DNA of 64,000 nt, from the NCBI RefSeq assembly GCF_900167975.1, contig NZ_FUZU01000005.1, positions 253,001 through 317,000 of the forward strand, written 5' to 3'. Below, piece after piece: positions 37,112 to 45,455 of the stretch. Under the pieces are notes generated by a model. It searched no databases and was not told the DNA's origin. It saw nothing but the letters and a program-made list of their open reading frames with translations. The DNA is from Ohtaekwangia koreensis (GTDB taxonomy: Bacteria > Bacteroidota > Bacteroidia > Cytophagales > Cyclobacteriaceae). The position numbers were made by a program, and so were the translations under genes. Position 1 is the stretch's first letter; each line of letters starts with the position of its first letter.

Positions 37112-37166
37112 AGAGGAATCGCAGACGTGCAACACACCCCCTGAGTCACCGCGTCCGGACTCCTCT
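37112..37166 (-). repeat. Inverted repeat between STAS-like and cyclase genes
   Basis: AGAGGA (37112-37117) and GACG (37124-37127) pair with TCCTCT (37161-37166) and CGTC (37152-37155). The interrupted hairpin has no strong U run on either side. It could be a weak terminator of the STAS-like transcript or a regulatory element of the cyclase gene. Confidence 0.35.
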
Positions 37167-37186
37167 ATCATTAATCTTTACTATTT

Positions 37187-37609
37187 TCAGTGTGCAGCAG
37201 GTGTTGATTCATTCAGCTGCAGCCACTCCCTGGCACCTCTCTCATGCATGAAATGCGCTCGTGTTACACGATCAGTAAGTAAGTCCGCTTCTTTGTTGAT
37301 TTTGGCGAACGATGCTTTCGCGAAAATATCTTCCGCATCTACAATGGCGATTCGCTGTATACCATCCCGTGATATAGCGGAGATCATCTTCATCATTTGC
37401 TCCAGTACATCTTTCGAAAGTACTTTTAGTTCTGACTGATCTACCAGTAAGGCAGTGATCGTGTGCTTTTTGATAAACGTATCCATGAACCGGGTAATAT
37501 CAAGGAGATGTTCGATTTTCATGAAACCTTTTAGCTTGATCGTTAACGTATATGGATTGGGTTGTGTAACCTCACAATGTGCGTTTTGAAAAACAAATTG
37601 AGCATTCAT
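37187..37609 (-). CDS. Small STAS-like (SpoIIAA-fold) protein
   Basis: The 140-residue soluble protein alternates beta strands and helices in the STAS pattern: TLTIKLKGFMKIEHLLDITRFMDTFI, ITALLVDQSELKVLSKDVLEQMMKMI, then GIQRIAIVDAEDIFAKASFAKI. It ends with a helix (ARLWL-type, AREWLQLNE). I see no conserved phosphorylatable DS motif, so a classical anti-anti-sigma role is not supported. Many proteins of this look in Bacteroidota are called STAS/SpoIIAA-like without known function. It lies 25 nt after the RND permease gene and upstream of the cyclase, on the same strand. Confidence 0.7.
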   Translation of the reverse strand: MNAQFVFQNAHCEVTQPNPYTLTIKLKGFMKIEHLLDITRFMDTFIKKHTITALLVDQSELKVLSKDVLEQMMKMISAISRDGIQRIAIVDAEDIFAKASFAKINKEADLLTDRVTRAHFMHERGAREWLQLNESTPAAH

Positions 37610-37633
37610 ATATACTATAGTTACCGGTATAGC

Positions 37634-40600
37634 TTAATTTAGTACTTCTTTATAGGTAGTCGAATTGTCAAGAACCTTTTCTGCTTCTTCGTGCAGAGTT
37701 TCATTGGCATTTCTTTTTTTGCTCTGGCGATGGTTCCATTTTTCCTTCACGCGATCCACCATATAGTATACCATAGGCACTATGAAGATGGTAAGTATAA
37801 GGGACGACAGCAGACCACCGATCATAACAATTGCCAACCCGTTTTTCCATTCTGCACCAGCACCTTTTGCAAGCGCGATCGGCAACATACCAATCACCAT
37901 GGCAATAGTGGTCATCAATATCGGACGGAGACGTGCTTTCCCAGACGCAATCAATGCATTATAGGTTGTATAGCCTTCTTCCTTTTTTTGGTTTGTAAAA
38001 TCGACCAACAGAATTCCGTTCTTGAGTACCAGACCCAGCAGCATGATCATACCCAGCATGGTAAAGATGCTCATGGAGCTCATGGCAAGATTCAATGCAA
38101 TGAATGCACCGATCAATGACACCGGTATAGAGAACAATACTACGAACGGGTATATAAAGCTGTCGTATAGAGCAACCATCACCAGGTATACTAATAATAT
38201 ACCGGCGATGAGCGCTACTCCCAACGCTGCGAATGAATCAGCCTGACGTTCGATGTCTCCTGTCCATTTCATTTCAACAGAAGCGGGCAAAGGATCTTTC
38301 AATAATGCCTGGTCGATGTTGGCGGCTAATACTCCGGAAGTAATTCCCAATACATTGCTTTTAATAGTAACCGATGTTCTGCGGTTTTTGCGTTCCAGCA
38401 TGGAAGGTCCACTGCTCTGGCGAATGTCAGCAAATTGTGTTAGCGGAATCAGTTGACCGCTATTGTTTACAAACGTGATGTCTTCTACATCGTCAACGTT
38501 GTTACGATCGAATTCATCGAGGCGGACATTGATATCATATTCATTCGTGCCCACTCGAAATTTAGCATCCGTGTTACCGGTATAGGCATTTTGCAACGTA
38601 CCGCCTACTGTAAATATATTCAACCCCAGTTGTGCCATTTTCTCACGGTTGATGTCTACGGTCAATTCCGGATTGCCGTCTTCAACGCTTACGCTTACGT
38701 CATTCGCACCTGGCATTTTTTTTATGAGGTCTTCCATCTTCCTGGCAGACTCCATTAAGGCCGTTCTGTCTTCGCTGTTCAGTACAATTTGAATCGGTTC
38801 ATCCGAACTGGTTATACCTACCACAGATGTATTTACTTCAACACCCGGATACTTTGTTTCGATAACTTTCCGAACATCGAGCATATACTGCTCGGTAGTG
38901 CGCGTGCGCTGTTCTTTATCAACAAGTCCTATAGTAAGCTCGGCTTTATTTTCACTTCCTACATTGGCAACGGAAGCAAAGCCTGCTGAACTTGCACCTC
39001 CTACATTGGAGAATACAGTGGATACTTCGGGTTCTGAAAGAAGATAGTTTTCAATTTCACGGGTGTGAATATTGTTCTCGGTGATGGGTATACTCTTGTC
39101 GTATTCCAGACTTAGGGTAAACTTACCACGGTCGCCAGCAGCTACCATTTCCTGTCCAAGTATACCAAGACCCATAATATAGCCTGTTACTACAAAGGCT
39201 GCGAGTATAGCTGCTCCTGTAATTATTTTATGACGAAGTGTCCATTGCAGCTGCTTTACATACCCGTTGGTAAGCCATGTTACAAAGGATTCAAACCAGA
39301 TCAACGGCTTATGAAACCAATTGGAAGGATTCAGGTGTGTTACTTTACCAAATCGTGAAGCGAGCCAAGGTGTAAGCGTAAAACAAACAAACAAGCTCAT
39401 GAGCGTAGAGACTACAATCGTAACGGAATATTGACGCAGCAAATCACCGATGGTTGTATTGATCATGGCTATAGGGGCGAATACCACAACGTCAACCATC
39501 GTAATGGCGATAGCGGAGAAACCAATTTCAGCACGTCCTTCAATAGAGGCGCGTACTTTATCTTTTCCCATGTGGAGATGGCGGTGTATATTTTCAAGAA
39601 CAACGATCGAGTCGTCTACCAGAATACCAATCACCAGGGACATGGCAAGCAGCGTCATCAGGTTCAGCGAATAGCCGAAGAAATACATGGCTATAAAGGT
39701 TGACAGCAATGAAGCAGGTATAGCAACCAAAACGATGAGTGAATCACGAAGACTGTGCAGGAAGAGCAACATCACCGCGGCCACAAGCACAACAGCAATA
39801 ATCAAATCATGAGTAACGGCATCAGCAGACTCAAGTGTGAAATCAGAGGTATCATCAGCAACAATAATCTTCAGATCTTTGTCAGCATATTTTTTCTCAA
39901 GCAATGCGATTCGCGCTTTTACCTGTTTGCTGATCTCTACAGCATTAGCGTCACTTTGTTTTTTTATGGTTATACCTATACCATCTTGTCCGTTGAAGCG
40001 GTTTAGAACGGTTTGTTCTTTTGTACCATCTTCTACATCGGCTACATCGCCTACGCGAATAGCGCTACCGTTGGCAGTTGTTGTAATGCCCAGTGACTTG
40101 ATTTGCTCCAGGTCAGTAAACTTACCAGCCAGGCGCACCGTCATCTGTTCATTTTTACTTTTTACTTTTCCTGTAGGAAAATCAAGGTTCGCATTGTTGA
40201 TCGCTTGTGTAACCTGCGATAACGAAATGCCATAGTATATAAGTTTGTCCTTGTTAACACTTACTTTGATTTCACGTTCCTGTCCACCCAGCAATTGCGT
40301 TTCTCCGATGCCTTCTACTTGTTGTAGCTGCGGAAGAATCTCATCATCCACCAGGTCATAAAATTCCTGTGTACCCATTTTTGATACAGCTGTCAGTTGA
40401 AGTATAGGACGATCGCTTGGTGATACTTTCGATATAGAAGGAGATTCAGCATCATCCGGAAGATCGGATAGTATATTGTTGATCTTGCGTTGTGTTTCCT
40501 GCTGTTTGTCATCCATGTCGGTTCCTACTGAAAACTCAACTGAGATCACAGAAGCACCTTCGTAGGATTGTGATAATATACTTTTAACGCGATCTATACC

Positions 40601-40816
40601 GGCTACTACGTCTTCGATCTTTTTAGTAACCGATTGCTCTACATCTGTAGGTGCAGCACCCGGATAAGACGTTACGATTACAAGTGTAGGTATATCAAAG
40701 TCAGGCATGAGCTCATAGTTGAGCTTCGTGTACGAAAACAATCCTCCCAGCATCAACACCAAAAAGATAACGATGATGAGCGAAGGTCTTTTGACAGCAA
40801 TTTCTGTTAATGACAT
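37634..40816 (-). CDS. RND efflux permease (HAE1/AcrB family)
   Basis: The 1060-residue inner-membrane proton-driven pump has the full RND layout of 12 membrane spans and two large periplasmic loops. Markers are the N-terminal RPSLIIVIFLVLMLGG, PGAAPTDVEQSVTKKIED, and the TM4 proton-relay motif GILVDDSIVVLENIHRH. The C-terminal half has GILLVDFTNQKKEEG and ASGKARLRPILMTTIAMVIGMLPIALAKGAGAEW. It exports hydrophobic compounds together with the adaptor and the TolC-like channel encoded upstream. It belongs to the HAE1 (drug/solvent) group rather than the metal group; the substrate is unknown. Confidence 0.95.
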   Translation of the reverse strand: MSLTEIAVKRPSLIIVIFLVLMLGGLFSYTKLNYELMPDFDIPTLVIVTSYPGAAPTDVEQSVTKKIEDVVAGIDRVKSILSQSYEGASVISVEFSVGTDMDDKQQETQRKINNILSDLPDDAESPSISKVSPSDRPILQLTAVSKMGTQEFYDLVDDEILPQLQQVEGIGETQLLGGQEREIKVSVNKDKLIYYGISLSQVTQAINNANLDFPTGKVKSKNEQMTVRLAGKFTDLEQIKSLGITTTANGSAIRVGDVADVEDGTKEQTVLNRFNGQDGIGITIKKQSDANAVEISKQVKARIALLEKKYADKDLKIIVADDTSDFTLESADAVTHDLIIAVVLVAAVMLLFLHSLRDSLIVLVAIPASLLSTFIAMYFFGYSLNLMTLLAMSLVIGILVDDSIVVLENIHRHLHMGKDKVRASIEGRAEIGFSAIAITMVDVVVFAPIAMINTTIGDLLRQYSVTIVVSTLMSLFVCFTLTPWLASRFGKVTHLNPSNWFHKPLIWFESFVTWLTNGYVKQLQWTLRHKIITGAAILAAFVVTGYIMGLGILGQEMVAAGDRGKFTLSLEYDKSIPITENNIHTREIENYLLSEPEVSTVFSNVGGASSAGFASVANVGSENKAELTIGLVDKEQRTRTTEQYMLDVRKVIETKYPGVEVNTSVVGITSSDEPIQIVLNSEDRTALMESARKMEDLIKKMPGANDVSVSVEDGNPELTVDINREKMAQLGLNIFTVGGTLQNAYTGNTDAKFRVGTNEYDINVRLDEFDRNNVDDVEDITFVNNSGQLIPLTQFADIRQSSGPSMLERKNRRTSVTIKSNVLGITSGVLAANIDQALLKDPLPASVEMKWTGDIERQADSFAALGVALIAGILLVYLVMVALYDSFIYPFVVLFSIPVSLIGAFIALNLAMSSMSIFTMLGMIMLLGLVLKNGILLVDFTNQKKEEGYTTYNALIASGKARLRPILMTTIAMVIGMLPIALAKGAGAEWKNGLAIVMIGGLLSSLILTIFIVPMVYYMVDRVKEKWNHRQSKKRNANETLHEEAEKVLDNSTTYKEVLN

Positions 40817-40830
40817 AATGCGTTCGTTTA

Positions 40831-41889
40831 TTATTGAGCGACCTGTACTTTAGAACCTTCCGACAGGTTTATCTGTCCGCTGAGAATTACTTGTTCTCCT
40901 TGTTTCAATCCTTCGATTACCTCTACTTCCAGTCCATTGCTGCTACCGGTATGTATGTTGCGAAGTGTTGCTATATTATTTTCAACCACAAATACCTGTG
41001 GATTTTTGGCAGAGCCTAACAAAGCCGAACGCGGTATAATTAGTGTGGGAGCCTGCAAATCTTTTTTCATGATGGCTGTTCCATACATACCTGCTTTCAG
41101 TGCTATGCCCTTATTGTTATTCTTGAGAAGTATCTTTACTATATAGTTATGAGAGTCATCCGCACGATCTGATACATAATCAATTTTCCCGGTTAGGATC
41201 TGGGTCGGGTATAGATCTGTTTTTACAGAAGCCGTTTCACCTTCTTTAAATAGAGTGATCTCATTTTCGGGCACGGCTATCTCAAGTTTCAGTTGGGAAA
41301 GGTCTGTTAATCTCCCTACGTTTCCATTCTTGTTTACAACAGTACCAACCTCTACATCTTTAGCAGTAACGGTGCCGCTGAACGGAGCGGTAAGTTTGCT
41401 GAGGCGAATGTTTTTATCCAATTGTTTTAATTGAGATTCGGCATCTTTATATAACTGCCAGTAATTGTCGTATTGCATTTTGCTGACGCCTTCACTTTCA
41501 GACGCTTTTTCATAGCGCTCGAAATTTCGCTTGGCAGTTTCATATGTTGCTTGAGACGATATATACTTGGCACGCAACATTTCGTCATCGATCTGCAGGA
41601 GGAGTTTACCTTGCTGAACAACATCGCCTTCGTTGAAGTATACTGAAGTCACTTCACCTTCTGACTGTGGTATCAACATGATTTCACGGAAGGGTTGAAG
41701 GGTTCCGGTATAAACGAAAGTCTTGTCGAGGTCTTTCGGTTCCACTACCTGTGCTTTCACAAGTACTTTCTTGTCAGGATCAGGTCGGTATACTTTCTCC
41801 TGAACAGTTTTCTGGTTACTAAAGAGTTTCACGGCCGTAAAGCTTACAACCAGTATAACAAGGACGGTAATGATAATTTTCTTTTTCAT
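40831..41889 (-). CDS. RND efflux periplasmic adaptor (membrane fusion protein)
   Basis: This 352-residue adaptor has an N-terminal hydrophobic anchor (IIITVLVILVVSFTAVKLF). Its lipoyl halves are GTLQPFREIMLIPQSEGEVTSVYFNEGDVVQQGKLLLQID and LTAPFSGTVTAKDVEVGTVVNK, flanking a short alpha-helical hairpin, followed by beta-barrel and membrane-proximal domains (VFVVENNIATLRNI). It links the RND pump to the TolC-like channel. It lies 14 nt upstream of the permease gene. The bases just before the ATG read TATAGTATAT, a string that recurs before the STAS-like gene. Confidence 0.94.
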   Translation of the reverse strand: MKKKIIITVLVILVVSFTAVKLFSNQKTVQEKVYRPDPDKKVLVKAQVVEPKDLDKTFVYTGTLQPFREIMLIPQSEGEVTSVYFNEGDVVQQGKLLLQIDDEMLRAKYISSQATYETAKRNFERYEKASESEGVSKMQYDNYWQLYKDAESQLKQLDKNIRLSKLTAPFSGTVTAKDVEVGTVVNKNGNVGRLTDLSQLKLEIAVPENEITLFKEGETASVKTDLYPTQILTGKIDYVSDRADDSHNYIVKILLKNNNKGIALKAGMYGTAIMKKDLQAPTLIIPRSALLGSAKNPQVFVVENNIATLRNIHTGSSNGLEVEVIEGLKQGEQVILSGQINLSEGSKVQVAQ

Positions 41890-41913
41890 ATATACTATAA
41901 ATGCATGGTATGG

Positions 41914-43242
41914 TTATTCTTTAACTAATTCGCCATTGGCTTTTTTAACATCGAGCTCGGCAATTTTCAGGTTGATCAGCGCAGTGCTATAATTGCTACG
42001 AGCGTCTGAAAGATCGTCCTGAACATCCAGTAGTTCTGTAATGGTGATCAACCCGTTGCTATATTCGATGTTTGCATCTTTGAAGAGTTGCTCCGCCAGA
42101 TCAAGGCTGCGCTTGCTGTTTGTTAACAGGTTTTTATTGCTGGTATAATTATTCAGCGCGTCCTGTATATCACGATCAGCTTTCTGTTTCATGGCTGTAA
42201 GTGAATTTATACTCTTTTGTACCGTCACAGATTTTTGTTTTACCTGGTATTTTTTACTGAACCCATCGAATACGGGTATTTTCAGCGACAGCGAAAAATA
42301 GCTGCTGTTGATCCATTGGTTGTTGATTGTTTCAGCCGGTGAGAATTTGTTATAGTATCCGCTATATCCATAGTATAGATTGGCAGACAATGTTGGGTAG
42401 TATCCGGATTGAGTGCTCTTTTTATCGAGCTCGTATAATTTTATCTGTTCTTGCTGCAGGCGTATATCAGCACGTTGGTTGACGTCTCCCGCTTGAAGTT
42501 CTTCGAGTGTAGTATTAAAGTCGAAGGCTGTTACTTCTATAGGTTCCGTAAGCGGAACGTTCATCAGGTATTTTAAAAGGTTATAGTACTTGGTCTGGCT
42601 GAGCTTTTGGTTTTCATATTCGTTGCGCAGGTTCTCCAGATTAATAAGTAAACGTTTATAGGTACTGCTTGAAACAATTTCATTGTTCTTCAGCGCCTCA
42701 TTCGTCTTTACAGTTTTTTCAAGATTGGTAATGTTGCTTTGCAGAAGGTTAAGATTATCAGACAATACCTGGATGTTATAATAAGTAGAAGTGATGTTGT
42801 AGATGATATCTTCTTTGGTGAGTGTAAGCTGTACGCTTGAATAGGAGCGTGCGGCTTTTGCAGCTTTAAGTCCTACCATCACCTTCTGATTATACAGTGT
42901 TTGTGTAGCCTGTACGTTGGCCGAGGTAGTCTGTGGCATGCTGAACTTTGCAGCGGTATATTCTCCGGCAGGTCCGCCAAACGTTGAAGATGGAATAAGC
43001 TGTGCAGGTACTTCGAAGTAGTATTGATACTGCCCGTTCACATCCACGGTAGGCAACAGACCACTTTTCGCTTCGCTTACTTTGTACTCAGTCGACTGAA
43101 CTTCCAGCTTACTGTTTTTTACATCGAGATTGTTCTCGAGCGATATTCTAATGCACTCCTCCAGCGTGAGCTGCTGACCATAACTTTGCGATCTGACTAT
43201 CAGGAGTATAGCGACCAGAAAAAACGAAATTCTACTTATCAT
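41914..43242 (-). CDS. TolC family outer-membrane efflux channel
   Basis: The 442-residue protein has a signal peptide (SFFLVAILLIVRSQSYGQ) and two OEP repeats rich in long coiled-coil helices. Typical OEP sequence is LTLEECIRISLENNLDVKNSKLEVQSTEYKVSEAKSGLLPTVDVNGQYQYYF, and SNGLITITELLDVQDDLSDARSNY lies near the end. It forms the trimeric outer-membrane exit duct. It is the first structural gene of the pump operon and has a candidate TetR operator 20 nt upstream. Confidence 0.94.
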   Translation of the reverse strand: MISRISFFLVAILLIVRSQSYGQQLTLEECIRISLENNLDVKNSKLEVQSTEYKVSEAKSGLLPTVDVNGQYQYYFEVPAQLIPSSTFGGPAGEYTAAKFSMPQTTSANVQATQTLYNQKVMVGLKAAKAARSYSSVQLTLTKEDIIYNITSTYYNIQVLSDNLNLLQSNITNLEKTVKTNEALKNNEIVSSSTYKRLLINLENLRNEYENQKLSQTKYYNLLKYLMNVPLTEPIEVTAFDFNTTLEELQAGDVNQRADIRLQQEQIKLYELDKKSTQSGYYPTLSANLYYGYSGYYNKFSPAETINNQWINSSYFSLSLKIPVFDGFSKKYQVKQKSVTVQKSINSLTAMKQKADRDIQDALNNYTSNKNLLTNSKRSLDLAEQLFKDANIEYSNGLITITELLDVQDDLSDARSNYSTALINLKIAELDVKKANGELVKE

Positions 43243-43261
43243 TATAGTTTAATTATATTGT

Positions 43262-43277
43262 TTAACATTTTAGTTAA
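43262..43277. promoter_or_regulatory. Candidate TetR operator upstream of tolC-MFP-RND
   Basis: TTAACATTTTAGTTAA is a 16-bp near-palindrome with TTAAC/GTTAA arms, between the tetR stop region and the tolC start. It has the same length and outer arms as the palindrome in front of tetR (43950-43965). Two matching sites that bracket the regulator gene make an operator the simplest reading. Confidence 0.65.
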
Positions 43278-43322
43278 GGACGAGGCAAAAAAATATTTAG
43301 TCTATCAATTCAATTAAAAATT

Positions 43323-43937
43323 TTATTCCGGGAGATCTTCATTAAAGATGGTTCTGTACACCACGCGTTTTCGCTCGAGTAAAAAGTTCTTGTAGGTATG
43401 TTCATCAAACCCGAATGCATTCTGTATAAGCGGCTTTGCTAAAAGAGGATAATTGCACATCGACATCAGATTTACGATGAAGTGTTCCAGCTTAATAGGA
43501 GCCATTGTTCCTGCGGCAATTTCATCCGACAATTGCTTCTCGATAAACTTTTTAAATTCTTCCTTTTTCTCTTGATTGGGTAATTGCTTAATCTTTTCAG
43601 GGCTTTTTGCCATTTCCGTTATCAAGAAGTTTTCCAAGTACGGATAGTCAATATTCTGATCAATGAAAGCATCAATAAAGCGACTGATTTTTACGCGCAG
43701 GGAATCATTCGTTAGAAAAATCGAATCCATTTTTTTGTGCATAACGCCAATCGTTTCATCGAGCACTTTTTCAAAAAGTAGGTCGCGACTTCTAAAATAA
43801 TAATGGATCAATGCCCTATTCACACCCGCTTCATTGGCAATTTCCTGCGTTGTTGCATGAATATGGCCTTTCTGAAAGAATAGCCGCTTCGCGGTTTCCT
43901 TGATCAATTCTTCAGTCTGGATGTTTTCTGTAGTCAT
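43323..43937 (-). CDS. TetR family transcriptional regulator
   Basis: The 204-residue protein has the TetR N-terminal helix-turn-helix (LIKETAKRLFFQKGHIHATTQEIANEAGVNRALIHYYFRSRDLLFEKVL). A variable ligand-binding C-terminal domain follows. The start is the ATG at 43937; the open frame begins with a TTG two codons earlier. It lies immediately upstream of the efflux genes on the same strand and is very probably their repressor, released by a pump substrate. Its own start region contains a 16-bp palindrome, which suggests autoregulation. Confidence 0.92.
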   Translation of the reverse strand: MTTENIQTEELIKETAKRLFFQKGHIHATTQEIANEAGVNRALIHYYFRSRDLLFEKVLDETIGVMHKKMDSIFLTNDSLRVKISRFIDAFIDQNIDYPYLENFLITEMAKSPEKIKQLPNQEKKEEFKKFIEKQLSDEIAAGTMAPIKLEHFIVNLMSMCNYPLLAKPLIQNAFGFDEHTYKNFLLERKRVVYRTIFNEDLPE

Positions 43938-43949
43938 TATCAAAAATGA

Positions 43950-43965
43950 TTAACAATTTTGTTAA
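43950..43965. promoter_or_regulatory. Candidate TetR operator in front of tetR
   Basis: TTAACAATTTTGTTAA has perfect TTAACAA/TTGTTAA arms around a TT centre. It lies 12 nt upstream of the tetR ATG, where binding would block transcription. It resembles the site upstream of tolC. Confidence 0.7.
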
Positions 43966-44017
43966 CGCAAATAAACCTCTAAAGGTTGTGGTGTGCAAGC
44001 TGAAGTTGAAAAAATTA

Positions 44018-44095
44018 TTCCTGTCTGATTTCTAAATGAGCTCAAATGGCTTTTTGAAGCCATCCTGCGTCTTATTATGGAAAATCAGACAGGAA
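44018..44095 (-). terminator. Long-stem inverted repeat, probable terminator after the M16 operon
   Basis: TTCCTGTCTGATTT (44018-44031) is the exact complement of AAATCAGACAGGAA (44082-44095). A nested hairpin ATGGCTT/AAGCCAT lies inside. On the minus strand the outer stem is followed by TAATTTTTT, so it can end transcription of the M16 genes before tetR. The 14-bp perfect stem with about 50 nt inside is longer than an ordinary terminator. Confidence 0.65.
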
Positions 44096-44111
44096 AGAAA
44101 ATTTAAGAATT

Positions 44112-45452
44112 TTACTTTTTAGGAGAGATTTTGGTGTTGTCCGGGAAAAGCTGCGGCTGTTTGAAATCATCTTTACTCACAGCGCTTTCTTTTCCAAGAT
44201 AAGTCCAGTTTATAGAGCTTGAATACTTTTTAAACACAGCGTTCAAATCCTGCACGGTTATCTTTTCAACATCACTCATGAAGCTCTCAGCTTTTTTCCA
44301 ATCACCAGCAACCTCTCGCGTGCCGAGTGTGAAGGTCTGCGAGTCGTTTGTTTCAAGTCCCATAAAAAATGTAGTGAGATAGCTCTCTTTCATGTCCTTC
44401 AATTCCTTTTCAGAAAAGCCCTGGTTCTTCACTTTGTTAATTTCATCCATCATCACTTGAAGCGATTGCTTCGGGTCAGTGGTAGATATATAGAACAACG
44501 CGTACGGATTTGTTATAGCACTCGAAGCATAATTTACAGCCGGTGCATACGAGAGGCTTCGCTTGGTACGCAGCTCAACAAAGAAACGGTCGTATAGAAT
44601 AGCTGTTGACAGCATCATGGCAGTGCCTTCTTTATCATTCATAGACGGAGCACTCATGAGACCACGAATATAGTTTGTAGCTATATCTCGATTTTCTATT
44701 GTAGCCTGCGGTTTAAACTCGATCTTCTTTTCAGGCTGAAGTGTTTTGCCAGCTCCTAATCCTTTAAATGCTGCAGCAACTTTTTGCTTGAGATCTTCCT
44801 CAGAAATATTACCGACTACTACAATGAATGCATTTTTCTTGCCGAGTATAGATTTATAGTGGGCAGCGACCTGGTCAACGGTAAGTTTCTCCAGACTTGC
44901 TGCTGTGCCCGTTGTGATCTTGCTATAGTTTCGTCCGGCAAAAGTGTTTTCGAGGCTTTTATTTTTTAGATGTACATCGGGATTAGATTCCGATTCTTTA
45001 GCTGCTGATACAGCCTTTCCTTTTATCAACTCGAATTCTTTTGCATCGAACGCTGGATTTACAATCGCATCAGCGAACAGTTTCCATGATGGATCCCAGA
45101 AATCTTTTATACATGACAAATTGATTTCGCTATAATCCAATGCTGTGCTCGACCCGATGTTCGTGCCGATCTTTTCCAGCGCTGTGGCAAATGCAGTTTT
45201 GTTCAGACTCTTCGTTCCTCCTTCGGTCACTACGGAAAGCGCAAGGGCTTCTATACCTTCCTGTTCTTTGGTATAGTTTGCTGTACCTCCTTTAATAAAG
45301 AAACGTGCGCTTACAATTTCTTTAACGGAAGGTTTGAAAATTACTTTGATACCTTCCACAACGAACTCGCGAGGCTTGTCGTCAGGCGGGAAGGTAAAGC
45401 TTTGCGCTATACACGCTACGGCTACCAGTATATAACAAATAAATTTCTTCAT
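44112..45452 (-). CDS. M16 family peptidase subunit lacking the zinc motif
   Basis: The 446-residue exported protein has a signal peptide ending near SFTFP. Its pitrilysin (M16) fold is recognisable from FIKGGTANYTKEQEGIEALALSVVTEGGTKSLNK and YLTTFFMGLETNDSQTF. The HxxEH zinc-binding motif is replaced by GIEALALSV, so this chain should be inactive alone, like the non-catalytic half of mitochondrial-processing-peptidase-type dimers. It begins 3 nt after the active partner, so the two are made together and probably form a periplasmic heterodimer. Confidence 0.9.
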   Translation of the reverse strand: MKKFICYILVAVACIAQSFTFPPDDKPREFVVEGIKVIFKPSVKEIVSARFFIKGGTANYTKEQEGIEALALSVVTEGGTKSLNKTAFATALEKIGTNIGSSTALDYSEINLSCIKDFWDPSWKLFADAIVNPAFDAKEFELIKGKAVSAAKESESNPDVHLKNKSLENTFAGRNYSKITTGTAASLEKLTVDQVAAHYKSILGKKNAFIVVVGNISEEDLKQKVAAAFKGLGAGKTLQPEKKIEFKPQATIENRDIATNYIRGLMSAPSMNDKEGTAMMLSTAILYDRFFVELRTKRSLSYAPAVNYASSAITNPYALFYISTTDPKQSLQVMMDEINKVKNQGFSEKELKDMKESYLTTFFMGLETNDSQTFTLGTREVAGDWKKAESFMSDVEKITVQDLNAVFKKYSSSINWTYLGKESAVSKDDFKQPQLFPDNTKISPKK

Positions 45453-45455
45453 ACT

